Origin: Gracilibacillus lacisalsi DSM 19029
Lineage (GTDB): Bacteria > Bacillota > Bacilli > Bacillales > Amphibacillaceae
Reading direction: 5' to 3'
Length of the DNA: 64,000 bases
Assembly (NCBI RefSeq): GCF_000377765.1
Contig: NZ_KB898668.1
Span: 1-64,000, forward strand
The position numbers and the translations under genes are program-made. The notes beneath the pieces are model-generated. The model did not search any database. It had not been told where the DNA came from and saw only the letters and a list, made by a program, of their open reading frames with translations. Positions within the stretch are counted from its first letter, which is position 1; each line of letters begins with the position of its first letter. Shown one piece after another: positions 36,246 through 46,318 of this stretch.

Positions 36246-37946
36246 TTATTTTAGTAATGAATTGATTTTATCAATTAATTCTGACACGTGAAGATCTTCT
36301 TGCTCCCCGTTCTCTCTTAACTTGCACTCTACGTATCCTTCTGCAGCTTTTTTACCAACGGTTATTCTAACTGGCAATCCGATCAAATCACTATCAGCAA
36401 ACTTAACACCAGGTCGTTCTTTTCGATCATCAAATAAAACGGAGATATTGTTTTCTTGCAGTTGTTCATAAATTTTCTCTGCTAGAACCTGCTGTTCCTG
36501 GTTTTTCGGATTTACTGCAATTAAATGGACATGATATGGCGTAATTTCTTTTGGCCATTTAATACCATTATCATCATGATATTGTTCTACAATTGCAGCT
36601 AGAGTCCGAGACACTCCAATACCATAACAACCCATTGTCATCGTTGCTTGTTTACCTTGTTCATTTAAATATTGTGCGCCTAATTTTTCTGCATAGAATT
36701 GACCTAATTTGAATATATGACCAACTTCAATTCCTTTAGCAAACTTAATCTTACCTTGACCATCTGGAGACGGATCCCCTTCTTGAATAAAACGAAGATC
36801 TTGATAGGAAGACACTTTAAAATCTCGATCTGGGTTTACATTTCGGTAATGCTTGTCATTCTTATTAGCACCGCAATAGCCATTACGAATAACGGAAACG
36901 GCATGGTCAGCAATAACTTCGATATCTTCAGGTACATCAATAGGTCCAACCGAGCCTACTTCTGTATTCAATAGTTGTTTTGTTTCATGCTCTGAAGCTA
37001 ATTCTACATTAGTAGCAGCTAACGCATTCTTCAACTTAATATCATTGATTTCATGGTCACCACGAGATAAAACTAAAACAAATCGTTCATCTACTTTGAA
37101 CAGTAAAGACTTAATCCCTTGTTCTAATGGTAGACCTAAAAATTCAGAGACTTCCACCATAGTTTTATAGCCCGGTGTATCAACCATTTCTAAATCCAGT
37201 GCAGCTTCATCACTCTGTTCATATGTAACATGGACCGGTGCCATTTCAATATTAGCGGCAAAATCAGAAGTATCGGAATATGCGATTGTATCTTCACCGA
37301 TCTCTGATAATACCATAAATTCATGCGTATCTTTACCACCCATTGCACCCGAATCAGCAATAACGGCTCGGAAATTCAAGCCACAACGAGTAAAAATGTT
37401 TGAATAGGCTTGATACATTTTTTGATAGGCTTCATCAAGACTTTCTTGATCGGTGTGGAACGTATAAGCATCTTTCATAATAAATTCTCGTCCTCTTAAA
37501 AGACCGAATCTTGGACGTTTTTCGTCACGGAATTTCGTTTGTATTTGGTACACATATAGAGGTAGTTTTTTATAACTTTTTACTTCATCACCAATAAGGC
37601 TTGTAACAACTTCCTCATGTGTTGCTCCAAGTGCAAACTCTCTTTCATGACGATCGTTTAGCCGCATCAATTCGGGCCCCATCGTATACCATCTTCCTGT
37701 TTCTTTCCACAGGTCAGATAGTTGCAGAGCTGGCATTAACATCTCGACAGCTCCTGCTTTTTCCATTTCTTCACGTACAATTTTCTCGACATTTTTTAAT
37801 ACTTTATTGCCCATTGGTAAAAAGCTATATACACCTGAAGCTGTTTGTCTAATAAATCCTGCACGGACTAACAACTGATGACTTTTAATCTCAGCATCAG
37901 CAGGTGTTTCCTTTAATGTAGGAATTAAAGTTTGACTTTGTCTCAT
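36246..37946 (-). CDS. proS: Prolyl-tRNA synthetase (bacterial type, with editing domain)
   Basis: The 566-aa class II synthetase charges tRNA-Pro. Motif 1 ([19 protein letters not shown]), motif 2 ([23 protein letters not shown]) and motif 3 ([14 protein letters not shown]) are present. The insertion domain between motifs 2 and 3 (about 225-400) corresponds to the INS editing domain that hydrolyses Ala-tRNA-Pro. The C-terminal anticodon-binding domain ends the protein. GAGGTGAGTTGAGAAG precedes the ATG. It lies 52 bases after rasP and ends the uppS-cdsA-dxr-rasP-proS series. Confidence 0.97.
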   Translation of the reverse strand: MRQSQTLIPTLKETPADAEIKSHQLLVRAGFIRQTASGVYSFLPMGNKVLKNVEKIVREEMEKAGAVEMLMPALQLSDLWKETGRWYTMGPELMRLNDRHEREFALGATHEEVVTSLIGDEVKSYKKLPLYVYQIQTKFRDEKRPRFGLLRGREFIMKDAYTFHTDQESLDEAYQKMYQAYSNIFTRCGLNFRAVIADSGAMGGKDTHEFMVLSEIGEDTIAYSDTSDFAANIEMAPVHVTYEQSDEAALDLEMVDTPGYKTMVEVSEFLGLPLEQGIKSLLFKVDERFVLVLSRGDHEINDIKLKNALAATNVELASEHETKQLLNTEVGSVGPIDVPEDIEVIADHAVSVIRNGYCGANKNDKHYRNVNPDRDFKVSSYQDLRFIQEGDPSPDGQGKIKFAKGIEVGHIFKLGQFYAEKLGAQYLNEQGKQATMTMGCYGIGVSRTLAAIVEQYHDDNGIKWPKEITPYHVHLIAVNPKNQEQQVLAEKIYEQLQENNISVLFDDRKERPGVKFADSDLIGLPVRITVGKKAAEGYVECKLRENGEQEDLHVSELIDKINSLLK

Positions 37947-37998
37947 CTTCTCAACTCACCTCGATAATTTCAATATTACCCGTATAGATTAGCTAACA

Positions 37999-39255
37999 TC
38001 ACAAAAACAGTCTCTGGATATCATTCCATGTAACGATGATCATCAGTAGCATCAATAATGCGAAGCCAATGAAATGAACAACACCCTCTTTTTGCGGATC
38101 GATCGGTTTACCTCGGACTGCTTCGAGCCCGACAAATAAGAGCCTTCCCCCATCTAATGCAGGTAACGGCAATAAATTAATAATTCCTAAATTAACACTT
38201 AATGCTGCTGTCCACATTAAAAAGTTCATAAAGCCTGTTTTGACAATTTGATCTGTAGCGTCGTATATTCCAACGGGTCCAGATAATACATCTATAGAGA
38301 ATTGACCAGTTATCAACTTCCCTAAATTGGTTAAAATCATAGTTGACCACCGATATGTTTCTTCTAAACTATAAGGAATGCTTCGGACGAACGATTTCTC
38401 TGTCGCTTGAATTACACCTACTTGTCCAAAATCTCCCTCAGGTGATTCGATTAATGCCGGAGTGACTTCAAGTGGAACTTGTTGTTCGCCACGTAAAACA
38501 ATCATTTCCAACGTTTCATTCGGACTTTCTTGGACAATTTCTTGAAATTCTTCCCATTTACTAATACTTTGACCTTCAATTTCAATAACTTTATCATCTG
38601 CTTGAAAACCAGCTTCTTGTGCAGGGCTATTATCTGCGACAGCCCCGACCTGCATCTCTTTTACTGGAACACCTTGTAAATTAGCTAACACAAGAAAGAT
38701 TACTATTGAAAGTACAAAGTTCATGAATGGTCCTGCGAACAATTGTAAACCTCTTTGACCAACTGTTTTTGAGGAGAACTGACGATCGTATGGTGCGATT
38801 TGGGTTGCTTTCTCATCCATAATAAAGGATGCTTTTCTATTGACATGGAAGGAATACTTTTCATCTTCATTAATTTCATAGCCTTGAATGGTTAAAGCAT
38901 GATCTAAATCAATATGCTCTACTTCAATCACAAAAGCATCGGGATGTTTCTCTTTATTGTTTACAATAATTTCTTTTACTTCGCCGTCATTATTAAAAGT
39001 TAAACCGATATGTTGACCTGGTTTAATATCAATGATTTCCGGGTCTTCGCCAGCAACTCGTACATATCCACCCATTGGTAATAGTCTTATGGTATATAAC
39101 GTTTCGTTTTTTACCGTAGAGAATACTTTAGGTCCAAAACCAATTGCGAACTCCCGAACAAGCATCCCGGTCTTCTTAGCAACATAAAAGTGACCAAACT
39201 CATGAACAAATACAAGTAGTCCAAACATTAAAATAAAGGCAATAACAGTTGTCAC
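37999..39255 (-). CDS. rasP: Site-2 intramembrane zinc metalloprotease RasP (RseP/YluC)
   Basis: The 418-aa membrane protease cleaves anti-sigma factor RsiW, FtsL and signal-peptide remnants within the bilayer. HEFGH at residues 18-22 and ALDGGRLLF near residue 370 supply the zinc ligands. A PDZ domain lies between (about 195-275, GAVADNSPAQEAGF). Four membrane segments are visible. The start is GTG with GGAG upstream. Its place between dxr and proS is standard. Confidence 0.95.
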   Translation of the reverse strand: MTTVIAFILMFGLLVFVHEFGHFYVAKKTGMLVREFAIGFGPKVFSTVKNETLYTIRLLPMGGYVRVAGEDPEIIDIKPGQHIGLTFNNDGEVKEIIVNNKEKHPDAFVIEVEHIDLDHALTIQGYEINEDEKYSFHVNRKASFIMDEKATQIAPYDRQFSSKTVGQRGLQLFAGPFMNFVLSIVIFLVLANLQGVPVKEMQVGAVADNSPAQEAGFQADDKVIEIEGQSISKWEEFQEIVQESPNETLEMIVLRGEQQVPLEVTPALIESPEGDFGQVGVIQATEKSFVRSIPYSLEETYRWSTMILTNLGKLITGQFSIDVLSGPVGIYDATDQIVKTGFMNFLMWTAALSVNLGIINLLPLPALDGGRLLFVGLEAVRGKPIDPQKEGVVHFIGFALLMLLMIIVTWNDIQRLFL

Positions 39256-39285
39256 TTAGGAGCACTCCTTCCCTCTAACACTTCC

Positions 39286-40428
39286 TTAATATTTTTCGTA
39301 CGTTTTATTTCTTATTTCCTGATCGATCGCATTGATTGTTTCTAAATCAGGCTGTTCAACAAAACTATGGTTTTCCATAGCATTCTCGATTACTTGTTCA
39401 ATCTCTAGAAAGGTAATCTTTTCATGCAAAAATAAATCTACTGCAGCTTCATTTGCCGCATTCAACACTGTAGGTAATGAACCACCTTTATTACCTGCAT
39501 GATAAGCAAAAGCTAAACACGGAAATCGTTCCATATCCATTTTTGAAAAATGCAGTGCACTCATTTCTACTAAATCAAGGCTGTTGGATGATGACAGTGG
39601 CAATCTATCTGGATATGTTAGTGCATACTGAATAGGTACACGCATGTCAGGAGTTCCCAATTGAGCAATAATACTTTTATCAGCATATTCAACCATGGAA
39701 TGGATAATACTTTCTTTATGCTGAATGACTTCTATTTTGTCGTAAGGTACATCAAATAGCCAATGCGCCTCAATGACTTCTAGCCCTTTGTTCATCATGG
39801 TAGCAGAATCAATCGTTATTTTAGCCCCCATACTCCAATTTGGGTGATTAAGAGCATCAGTCACTGTTACTCCTTGAAGCTGATCTCTCGTTTTATCACG
39901 GAAACTGCCACCTGAAGCCGTTAAAATGATTTTATTGATATCTTTGTGTGACTCGCCATTAAGTGCTTGAAAGATAGCCGAATGCTCACTATCTACAGGT
40001 AATAAGTTAACACCATACTGTTTAGCTGCTTTCATAACTAAGTGGCCTGCAGTAACCAATGTTTCTTTGTTAGCTATCGCAATTTGCTTTTTGTGTTTGA
40101 TCGCTGTTAGAGTTGCCCCTAATCCAACACTACCCATTACTGCATTCACTAATACATCTGTTTCTGGATCAGCACTAACCTCTTCCATTCCTTCTTTCCC
40201 AACTAATACCGTGTTTTGATCAGTATTAATTAACAGTTCATTGCGGATTTTTTCATCTTGAACTACAACTTTTTCAGGTTTGAATTCCGCTATAATTTCT
40301 TTAGCCTTGTCTACATTTTTACCAAAAGCGATCCCATATAACCGAAACTGATGAGGATGCTCCCTCATAACATCTAATGTTTGTAAACCTATAGAACCTG
40401 TTGCTCCTAATAAAGTGATGTTTTTCAT
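39286..40428 (-). CDS. dxr: 1-deoxy-D-xylulose 5-phosphate reductoisomerase
   Basis: The 380-aa enzyme makes 2-C-methyl-D-erythritol 4-phosphate, the committed step of the non-mevalonate isoprenoid route. The NADPH motif [15 protein letters not shown] is at 5-19; [17 protein letters not shown] and [10 protein letters not shown] hold metal and substrate contacts. It lies between cdsA and rasP; together with uppS nearby, the region supplies undecaprenyl carrier lipid. Confidence 0.97.
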   Translation of the reverse strand: MKNITLLGATGSIGLQTLDVMREHPHQFRLYGIAFGKNVDKAKEIIAEFKPEKVVVQDEKIRNELLINTDQNTVLVGKEGMEEVSADPETDVLVNAVMGSVGLGATLTAIKHKKQIAIANKETLVTAGHLVMKAAKQYGVNLLPVDSEHSAIFQALNGESHKDINKIILTASGGSFRDKTRDQLQGVTVTDALNHPNWSMGAKITIDSATMMNKGLEVIEAHWLFDVPYDKIEVIQHKESIIHSMVEYADKSIIAQLGTPDMRVPIQYALTYPDRLPLSSSNSLDLVEMSALHFSKMDMERFPCLAFAYHAGNKGGSLPTVLNAANEAAVDLFLHEKITFLEIEQVIENAMENHSFVEQPDLETINAIDQEIRNKTYEKY

Positions 40429-40452
40429 AACTGGTACTCCTAATAATAATAT

Positions 40453-41235
40453 CTATGATATAAAATGAATAAAATGTAATAAAGGAAAAACAAATAACCA
40501 ACTATCAAAGCGGTCTAGTATCCCACCATGACCAGGCAATATTTTTCCAGAGTCCTTCACATCATAATGCCTTTTGATAGCAGACTCGACAAGATCTCCT
40601 ATTTGAGCAAATATAGAAGCAATTATTGTAACGATAACAACTAATAACATAGATTCATGTACATGGAAAAAGTACTGAAAAATAATGGCTACTATACTAG
40701 CTACTAATATTCCGCCAAGTGCTCCTTCGACAGTTTTCTTTGGACTGATTTGCGGCCAAAGCTTGTGCTTGCCAAATGCTCTTCCGAAAAAATAAGCACC
40801 TGTATCAGTTGACAATATTACTAGAATAGCATAAAAAATATAAACTAGTCCATCATCTACTTCCCTAGTTTGGATGAAATAATGAAAGCCCAAACCGACG
40901 TAAATCGATGCTAAAATTAAAAAGCCTGCATCTTCAAATGTAAATTTATTTTTAACTAACACTGTATAACCTAGCAAAACTAATACAAAAAACATGAGTA
41001 ACTCTAGGCGTGTAGAAAAGATTAAATATTCATCTTGAAATAACAAAGACCATAATAAAATAACACCTAAAACAGTAGGGATTGGATACTTGGTCATCCT
41101 TCTCATATGTAAAAGTTCCAGAAAACCTATTGTGGCAATGATATACATGATTATTTGAAAGGGTAAACCACTTAAAAATACAAATGGGAAGAAAAGCAAA
41201 ATTGCAATAATCGCAGTAATAATTCTTGTTTTCAT
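40453..41235 (-). CDS. cdsA: Phosphatidate cytidylyltransferase
   Basis: This 260-aa multi-pass membrane enzyme makes CDP-diacylglycerol from phosphatidate and CTP. The C-terminal signature KDSGKILPGHGGILDRFDS is complete, preceded by STDTGAYFFGRAFGKHKL and SPKKTVEGALGG. About seven or eight hydrophobic helices are evident. Its product is the substrate of PgsA, encoded at 2750-3328. AAGGTGTGAAAATAAT precedes the ATG, 14 bases after uppS. Confidence 0.96.
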   Translation of the reverse strand: MKTRIITAIIAILLFFPFVFLSGLPFQIIMYIIATIGFLELLHMRRMTKYPIPTVLGVILLWSLLFQDEYLIFSTRLELLMFFVLVLLGYTVLVKNKFTFEDAGFLILASIYVGLGFHYFIQTREVDDGLVYIFYAILVILSTDTGAYFFGRAFGKHKLWPQISPKKTVEGALGGILVASIVAIIFQYFFHVHESMLLVVIVTIIASIFAQIGDLVESAIKRHYDVKDSGKILPGHGGILDRFDSWLFVFPLLHFIHFIS

Positions 41236-41249
41236 ATTATTTTCACACC

Positions 41250-42017
41250 TTATATTCCACCATAACGACGTTTTCGTTTCTGAAAATCGTTGATAGCTTT
41301 CTCAAATTCTGCTGTACTAAAATCAGGCCACAATGTATCTGTAAACCATAATTCTGTATAAGCGGATTGCCAAAGTAAAAAATTACTAAGTCTTAATTCA
41401 CCACTCGTGCGGATTAATAGATCAGGATCTTTAATATGAGAAGTATATAAATGGTCACTAAGTGTAGTTTCTGTAATCTCTTCGATTCCATACTTACCTT
41501 CTTGTACTTCTTGGCAAATCTCTTTGATCGAACGGATCACCTCAAACCTACTACCATAGTTAATTGCAATATTTAATATTAACCCATTATTTTCTGCAGT
41601 TTGATCTTTAGCTTTCTGAATCGCTGCTTTTGTATTTTTAGGTAAGTCATCGAATTCACCAATTGTTTGGATACGAACATTTTCCTCCACTAATTCGGGT
41701 AAATAATGCTGCAAGAAATCGATAGGCAACTTCATAATATATTCTACCTCAGTTGATGGTCGTTTCCAATTCTCAGTTGAAAATGCATACAATGTTAATA
41801 TTTCAACTTGTAATTGATTGGCTGCCTTTACAATTCGCTTAACATTATCCATTCCTTCTCGATGACCAGCAATACGCGGTAATCCTCTTTTTTGTGCCCA
41901 TCTGCCATTCCCATCCATGATGATGGCAATGTGCTTAGGTGAATTTTCAGACACTGTTTGTGATACTTCTACAGTGTTGTCTTTACTATTCTTAAAAGGA
42001 AGTTTAAACAAACGCAT
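41250..42017 (-). CDS. uppS: Undecaprenyl diphosphate synthase (isoprenyl transferase)
   Basis: The 255-aa cis-prenyltransferase builds the C55 carrier for wall polymers. The pyrophosphate-binding Asp35 is in IAIIMDGNGRWA, followed by GHREGMDNVKRI, and the C-terminal signature RTSGELRLSNFLLWQSAY is present. The N-terminal 25 residues are a family-variable extension. GGAGGATAATT precedes the ATG. A terminator after frr lies 71 bases upstream. Confidence 0.97.
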   Translation of the reverse strand: MRLFKLPFKNSKDNTVEVSQTVSENSPKHIAIIMDGNGRWAQKRGLPRIAGHREGMDNVKRIVKAANQLQVEILTLYAFSTENWKRPSTEVEYIMKLPIDFLQHYLPELVEENVRIQTIGEFDDLPKNTKAAIQKAKDQTAENNGLILNIAINYGSRFEVIRSIKEICQEVQEGKYGIEEITETTLSDHLYTSHIKDPDLLIRTSGELRLSNFLLWQSAYTELWFTDTLWPDFSTAEFEKAINDFQKRKRRYGGI

Positions 42018-42087
42018 AATTATCCTCCATCATTTAAAAACCGTTCTATTCAATATGCCATATATGTATGGCTATCATGTAAAGTGG

Positions 42088-42112
42088 AAAAACCCTCTTC
42101 TTATTAAGAGGG
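42088..42112 (-). terminator. Rho-independent terminator after frr
   Basis: CCCTCTT (42093-42099) pairs with AAGAGGG (42106-42112) and is followed on the minus strand by TTTTTCC. Confidence 0.8.
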
Positions 42113-42148
42113 CTTCTACACTCATCATATATTCTACCTTTTTTTTGC

Positions 42149-42706
42149 TTAGACTTCCATAATTTCTTGTTCTTTTTCTTTCGTTAATTCATCAATTTTT
42201 TGAATATGTGAGTCTGTTATTGATTGTACATCATCTTGGAAACCTCTTAACTCATCTTCTGTAAGGTCACCATTCTTTTCATCTTTCTTTAATTGATCAT
42301 TAGTGTCGCGACGAATATTACGGATTTGCACTTTTGATTCTTCCGCATACTTGCCAACTACTTTTACTAAATCTTTACGACGCTCTTCTGTTAATGGAGG
42401 AATACTGATTCGTACTACATTACCGTCATTTGATGGTGATAAACCTAGATCAGCTTTTTGAATAGCCTTTTCGACATCAGAAACGGTAGATTTATCAAAT
42501 GGTGTTATAACCAATAACCGAGCTTCCGGCACAGAAATAGATGCCAGTTGGTTTAATGGTGTCAATGCACCATAATATTCCACTTGTACACTATCTAATA
42601 ATGCTGGGTTTGCTCTTCCCGCTCTTACTGTCGCCAGATTTTTAGAATATGCTTTTACCGCTTGATCCATCTTCTCACGAGTTTCTTTCATTAATTGTTC
42701 AGACAT
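42149..42706 (-). CDS. frr: Ribosome recycling factor
   Basis: The 185-aa protein splits post-termination ribosomes with EF-G. Family segments are [29 protein letters not shown] and [17 protein letters not shown]-like sequence (here [17 protein letters not shown]). It follows pyrH by three bases, so the two are cotranscribed. Confidence 0.97.
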   Translation of the reverse strand: MSEQLMKETREKMDQAVKAYSKNLATVRAGRANPALLDSVQVEYYGALTPLNQLASISVPEARLLVITPFDKSTVSDVEKAIQKADLGLSPSNDGNVVRISIPPLTEERRKDLVKVVGKYAEESKVQIRNIRRDTNDQLKKDEKNGDLTEDELRGFQDDVQSITDSHIQKIDELTKEKEQEIMEV

Positions 42707-42709
42707 GTT

Positions 42710-43432
42710 TTAGCTCCCCCTTATAATGGTTCCTATATTTTCGCCAATTACAGCTTTCTTAATGTTTCCTTCCTCTGAAATGGAGAATACAAGTAAAGGA
42801 ATGTTGTTATCCATACACAATGATGATGCCGTTGAGTCCATTACACCTAATCCTTCATTTAAAATTTCTAGGTAAGATAACTCATCGTACTTTTTAGCTT
42901 CTTTATTAACTTTTGGATCAGCAGTGTATACACCATCTACGTTATTTTTAGCCATTAAAATAACATCTGCTTCCACTTCCGCTGCTCGTAAAGCTGCAGT
43001 TGTATCAGTTGAGAAATATGGATTACCCGTTCCAGCAGCAAAAATAACCACACGTTTTTTCTCTAGATGTCGAATTGCTTTACGACGAATATATGGTTCT
43101 GCTACTTGACGCATTTCGATGGAAGTTTGGACACGTGTTGGAATGCCTACATTTTCAAGACTATCCTGAAGAGCTAAGGAGTTCATGACAGTAGCTAACA
43201 TTCCCATATAATCAGCATTAGCTCGATCCATGCCCATTTCACTTCCTACTTTACCACGCCATATATTGCCACCACCAACAACAATTGCAACTTCTACACC
43301 TAATTCAACTATATCTTTTACTTGTTTTGCCACTGATTGAATGATAGATGGCTCAAGACCAAATCCTTGTTCACCACTCAGAGCTTCTCCACTTAATTTA
43401 AGAACAATCCTTCTGTAGTTAGCAGTAGCCAT
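42710..43432 (-). CDS. pyrH: UMP kinase
   Basis: The 240-aa amino-acid-kinase-fold enzyme phosphorylates UMP to UDP. Motifs are [23 protein letters not shown] and the C-terminal [17 protein letters not shown]. The ATG after GGAGGTAATT gives the normal family length; a longer frame adds 17 hydrophobic residues that overlap the promoter and was rejected. It has its own promoter and is followed directly by frr. Confidence 0.97.
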   Translation of the reverse strand: MATANYRRIVLKLSGEALSGEQGFGLEPSIIQSVAKQVKDIVELGVEVAIVVGGGNIWRGKVGSEMGMDRANADYMGMLATVMNSLALQDSLENVGIPTRVQTSIEMRQVAEPYIRRKAIRHLEKKRVVIFAAGTGNPYFSTDTTAALRAAEVEADVILMAKNNVDGVYTADPKVNKEAKKYDELSYLEILNEGLGVMDSTASSLCMDNNIPLLVFSISEEGNIKKAVIGENIGTIIRGS

Positions 43433-43454
43433 AATTACCTCCATATATGTAAAT

Positions 43455-43483
43455 ATTATAAAGAAAACGAAGATTTTAGCCAA
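43455..43483 (-). promoter_or_regulatory. Sigma-A promoter of pyrH-frr
   Basis: Minus-strand TTGGCT (43478-43483), 17 bases, then a consensus TATAAT (43455-43460), ending 22 bases before the pyrH ATG. Confidence 0.7.
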
Positions 43484-43555
43484 GTAAAAGGGTAAGAATC
43501 TCCCATTTCCTAAAATATATTAGTAAAAACACTTGGTTTATCATTGTTACTTTTC

Positions 43556-43580
43556 AAAGAAAAGGGACACCAAGTGCCCC
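43556..43580 (-). terminator. Rho-independent terminator after tsf
   Basis: On the minus strand GGGGCAC-TTG-GTGTCCC (43564-43580) is followed by TTTTCTTT. It lies 15 bases past the tsf stop, before the pyrH promoter. Confidence 0.75.
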
Positions 43581-43595
43581 TCTTTTTAATCAAAG

Positions 43596-44483
43596 TTATT
43601 TTTTGTTTACTTGACTCATTACTTCTTCAGCAAAGTTATCTTCACGCTTTTCAATTCCTTCGCCAACTTCATAGCGAACGAAAGATTTAACTGTTGCATT
43701 GTGATTTTGTGCAACTTGTTTTACTTTTTGATCAGGATCTTTTACAAAACTTTGCTCTAATAAGCAAATTTCTTCAAAGAACTTGTTAAGACGACCTTCT
43801 ACCATTTTTTCAACAATATGTTCTGGTTTACCTTCGTTTAATGCTTGTGTTTTAAGTACTTCGCGCTCTTTTTCGACATCTTCTGCTGAAACAGCATCAC
43901 GAGATAGATATTTAGGATTTACAGCAGCTACGTGCATTGCAATATCTTTGGCTACTTGTTCATCAGTTGTTCCTTCAAGAACTGTAACTACACCAATATT
44001 ACCACCCATGTGGATATATGCTCCAAACGCATCATTATCCGTTTTGTTAAATAGTGTAAAACGACGCAAGGAAATTTTCTCACCGATTTTTGCAATATTG
44101 GAATTGATGAATACTTCTAGTGTTTCACCGTCACCATTAAGTGGTTGTTTTAAAGCATCTTCAACAGTTTCTGGTTTTTGAGAAAGAATGTGTTTAGCAA
44201 GATCCTGTGCTAACGTCTTAAACTGATCGTTTTTGGTAACAAAGTCTGTTTCACAGTTTAATTCTAATAATACTGCTTCGTTTCCAGAAACTTCTACATA
44301 CGCAGAACCTTCCGCAGCAATACGGTCTGCTTTTTTCGCAGCTTTAGAGATACCTTTTTCACGTAGATAATCAATAGCTTGCTCGATATCACCATCAGTT
44401 TCTTGAAGTGCTTTTTTACAATCCATCATACCTGCACCAGTTTTTTCTCTTAGTTCTTTTACTAATTTTGCTGTAATTGCCAT
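43596..44483 (-). CDS. tsf: Elongation factor Ts
   Basis: The 295-aa nucleotide-exchange factor regenerates EF-Tu-GTP. The N-terminal UBA-like domain includes [28 protein letters not shown] and [11 protein letters not shown] are family signatures. The start at MAITAKLV after AAAGGAGG matches the family. Terminators flank it on both sides. Confidence 0.97.
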   Translation of the reverse strand: MAITAKLVKELREKTGAGMMDCKKALQETDGDIEQAIDYLREKGISKAAKKADRIAAEGSAYVEVSGNEAVLLELNCETDFVTKNDQFKTLAQDLAKHILSQKPETVEDALKQPLNGDGETLEVFINSNIAKIGEKISLRRFTLFNKTDNDAFGAYIHMGGNIGVVTVLEGTTDEQVAKDIAMHVAAVNPKYLSRDAVSAEDVEKEREVLKTQALNEGKPEHIVEKMVEGRLNKFFEEICLLEQSFVKDPDQKVKQVAQNHNATVKSFVRYEVGEGIEKREDNFAEEVMSQVNKK

Positions 44484-44515
44484 TAGAATTTCCTCCTTTA
44501 ATATCATATATTGCT

Positions 44516-44551
44516 GAAAAAAAGGTGATAAAAGGTCTCCCTCTTATCACC
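44516..44551 (-). terminator. Terminator/attenuator between rpsB and tsf
   Basis: GGTGATAA (44544-44551, minus strand) pairs with TTATCACC (44524-44531) and is followed by seven T. As tsf has no evident promoter of its own, partial readthrough probably sets its level relative to rpsB. Confidence 0.8.
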
Positions 44552-44562
44552 AAAACCTTTAA

Positions 44563-45315
44563 TTACTCTTCTACAGATTCAACTTCTGCTTCTTCTGTAG
44601 CTTCTGCTTGCTCAGCAGCTTCTTCTGTTACTTCTCCTTGTTTCGCTTCTAAAATAGCATCTGCCATTTTACCAGTAAGAAGTTTCACAGCACGAATAGC
44701 ATCATCATTCGCTGGGATTACATAATCAATCTCATCTGGATCACAGTTTGTATCAACAATACCTACGATCGGAATGTTTAATTTATGTGCTTCTGCAACA
44801 GCAATACGTTCTTTTCTTGGGTCGATAATGAATAAAGCATCAGGAATTTTATTCATTTCTTTAATACCGCCTAAGAATTTCACTAGGCGTTCTTTTTCTT
44901 TAAGAAGACCTACAACTTCTTTCTTCGGTAATACATCGAAAGTGCCGTCTTCTTCCATTTTTTCAATATCTTTTAAGCGGTTGATACGTTTGCGAATTGT
45001 TTCAAAGTTCGTTAATGTTCCACCTAACCAACGTTGGTTTACAAAGTACATTCCTGAACGGATCGCTTCTTCTTTTACTGATTCTTGTGCTTGTTTCTTT
45101 GTACCTACGAATAAAACAGTTCCATCATTTTCAGCGATTTCTTTTACGAAATTGTACGCTTCTTCTACCTTTTTCACTGTTTTTTGTAAGTCAATAATGT
45201 AAATGCCGTTACGCTCTGTGAAGATATATTTCTTCATCTTTGGGTTCCAACGGCGTGTTTGATGTCCAAAATGAACACCAGCTTCTAGTAGTTGTTTCAT
45301 TGAAATAACTGCCAT
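44563..45315 (-). CDS. rpsB: 30S ribosomal protein S2
   Basis: The 250-aa S2 protein has [17 protein letters not shown], the IIDLQKT segment and [29 protein letters not shown]. The C-terminal tail after residue 225 is rich in Glu and Ala, as common in bacilli. CAGGAGGAAAAATA precedes the ATG. Upstream are a good promoter and a leader with a hairpin. Confidence 0.98.
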   Translation of the reverse strand: MAVISMKQLLEAGVHFGHQTRRWNPKMKKYIFTERNGIYIIDLQKTVKKVEEAYNFVKEIAENDGTVLFVGTKKQAQESVKEEAIRSGMYFVNQRWLGGTLTNFETIRKRINRLKDIEKMEEDGTFDVLPKKEVVGLLKEKERLVKFLGGIKEMNKIPDALFIIDPRKERIAVAEAHKLNIPIVGIVDTNCDPDEIDYVIPANDDAIRAVKLLTGKMADAILEAKQGEVTEEAAEQAEATEEAEVESVEE

Positions 45316-45394
45316 TATTTTTCCTCCTGTAAATTGGTTTTTATTCCTCCATTTGTTTCATACGATACAAGGACTAGTGAATAGCACCCCTTGT
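45316..45394 (-). promoter_or_regulatory. rpsB 5' leader with hairpin
   Basis: ACAAGG (45389-45394, minus strand) pairs with CCTTGT (45367-45372) around the loop GGTGCTATTCACTAGT. S2 operons are autoregulated through leader RNA in some bacteria; here only the hairpin and the long leader (about 110 bases) are seen. Confidence 0.35.
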
Positions 45395-45430
45395 ACCTTC
45401 CACAAACGTGTGTATTTAACACCGAAAACA

Positions 45431-45459
45431 AATATACCATAATGTATAGTTGCAATCAA
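45431..45459 (-). promoter_or_regulatory. Sigma-A promoter of rpsB
   Basis: Minus-strand TTGATT (45454-45459), 17 bases, then TATATT (45431-45436). It begins just nine bases after the swrB stop codon, with no terminator between. Confidence 0.65.
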
Positions 45460-45467
45460 GCGATATT

Positions 45468-45938
45468 TCATTTTTTTTGTTGAAATTTCAATAATAGCTC
45501 AACTTCTGTTTTACCCTTGTCCAGCTCTTTCGCTATTTCATCTACTGTATAACCTTTTTCATGCAAATGTAACACAGAAGCTGTAGTTGAACGTTCTACA
45601 ACATCTTCGACTTGTTCAACATGTGAAATGGCTTGATATTCTTTTGTTGACTGTTTAGGTGTATGGACTTCCTTAACAGATTTACTGGCTTCATGTTGTT
45701 TTTGATTATTATTATCTGAGTTGTTACTATTAAACTTTTCCACTTGTTGTACAAATTTCTCGTTTTCTTCTTTTAATTCTACCAGATAAACAGCAAGAGT
45801 GTCTTCGATATTCTTCACTTGCTGGTTCACGTTATCTTCTACCCCAGCTAATGTATCTTGTTTTAATTTCAGTTGTCGAATGATGACAAAAGTTACAATA
45901 TGAATGATAAAACTAAACAATAACAATATATATAGCAT
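45468..45938 (-). CDS. swrB: SwrB-like membrane-anchored flagellar/swarming protein (DUF6115-like)
   Basis: The 156-aa protein has one N-terminal membrane helix (about 2-18), a coiled-coil-like region with an Asn/Gln/Lys-rich stretch, and a C-terminal helix-turn-helix-like motif LHEKGYTVDEIAKELDKGKTEVELLLKF. It occupies the place of B. subtilis swrB, the last gene of the fla/che operon, which promotes flagellar export-apparatus activation. Assignment rests on architecture and position. AGAGGTAGATT precedes the ATG. Confidence 0.6.
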   Translation of the reverse strand: MLYILLLFSFIIHIVTFVIIRQLKLKQDTLAGVEDNVNQQVKNIEDTLAVYLVELKEENEKFVQQVEKFNSNNSDNNNQKQHEASKSVKEVHTPKQSTKEYQAISHVEQVEDVVERSTTASVLHLHEKGYTVDEIAKELDKGKTEVELLLKFQQKK

Positions 45939-45948
45939 AATCTACCTC

Positions 45949-46254
45949 TTAACCACTAAAATCCACTTTATTTCCTAAGTAAGGATGTTTGTATTGATGT
46001 TGATGTTGTTTCTCTTTTTTCTTATCTTCCGATACTTCTTGGAAGTGGCTGTCCCTTTTTTGCTTGTTGTTTTTTAGTTGTTGACTTGCTTCTTGTTCCA
46101 AAACTTGCTTTCGTCTTCTCAAGTCTTCTTTAGCCATTGATTGTGCTAGTTGATTCTGATCAATCCTGCCTTGTTGCTGCATCTGATCCTGTATTTTACC
46201 AGCATCCTGTGTTCTAGGCAACGCTACCTGCATTTCTACTGCTTTCCAACTCAT
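45949..46254 (-). CDS. Uncharacterised 101-aa protein at the distal end of the fla/che operon
   Basis: The start MSWKAVEMQVALPRTQDAG is well defined, with GGAGGTATCCC before the ATG. The protein is very polar, rich in Gln, Lys and Glu, predicted helical from about 20 to 80, and ends in a short HPYLGNKVDFSG motif. There is no membrane segment or signal peptide. It has no counterpart in the B. subtilis operon. I do not recognise a function; cotranscription with fapA and swrB (gaps of 64 and 10 bases) suggests a link to flagella or surface motility. Confidence 0.7.
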   Translation of the reverse strand: MSWKAVEMQVALPRTQDAGKIQDQMQQQGRIDQNQLAQSMAKEDLRRRKQVLEQEASQQLKNNKQKRDSHFQEVSEDKKKEKQHQHQYKHPYLGNKVDFSG

Positions 46255-46318
46255 GGGATACCTCCAATATTTGAAATAAATATCCGCACTTTCATTTGTT
46301 TCCAGTATAACAGTTTAG

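Noticed and set aside
42048-42068. GCCAT...ATGGC palindrome upstream of uppS as an operator
   Set aside because: A short AT-rich palindrome without a matching promoter or a second copy; not enough to call.
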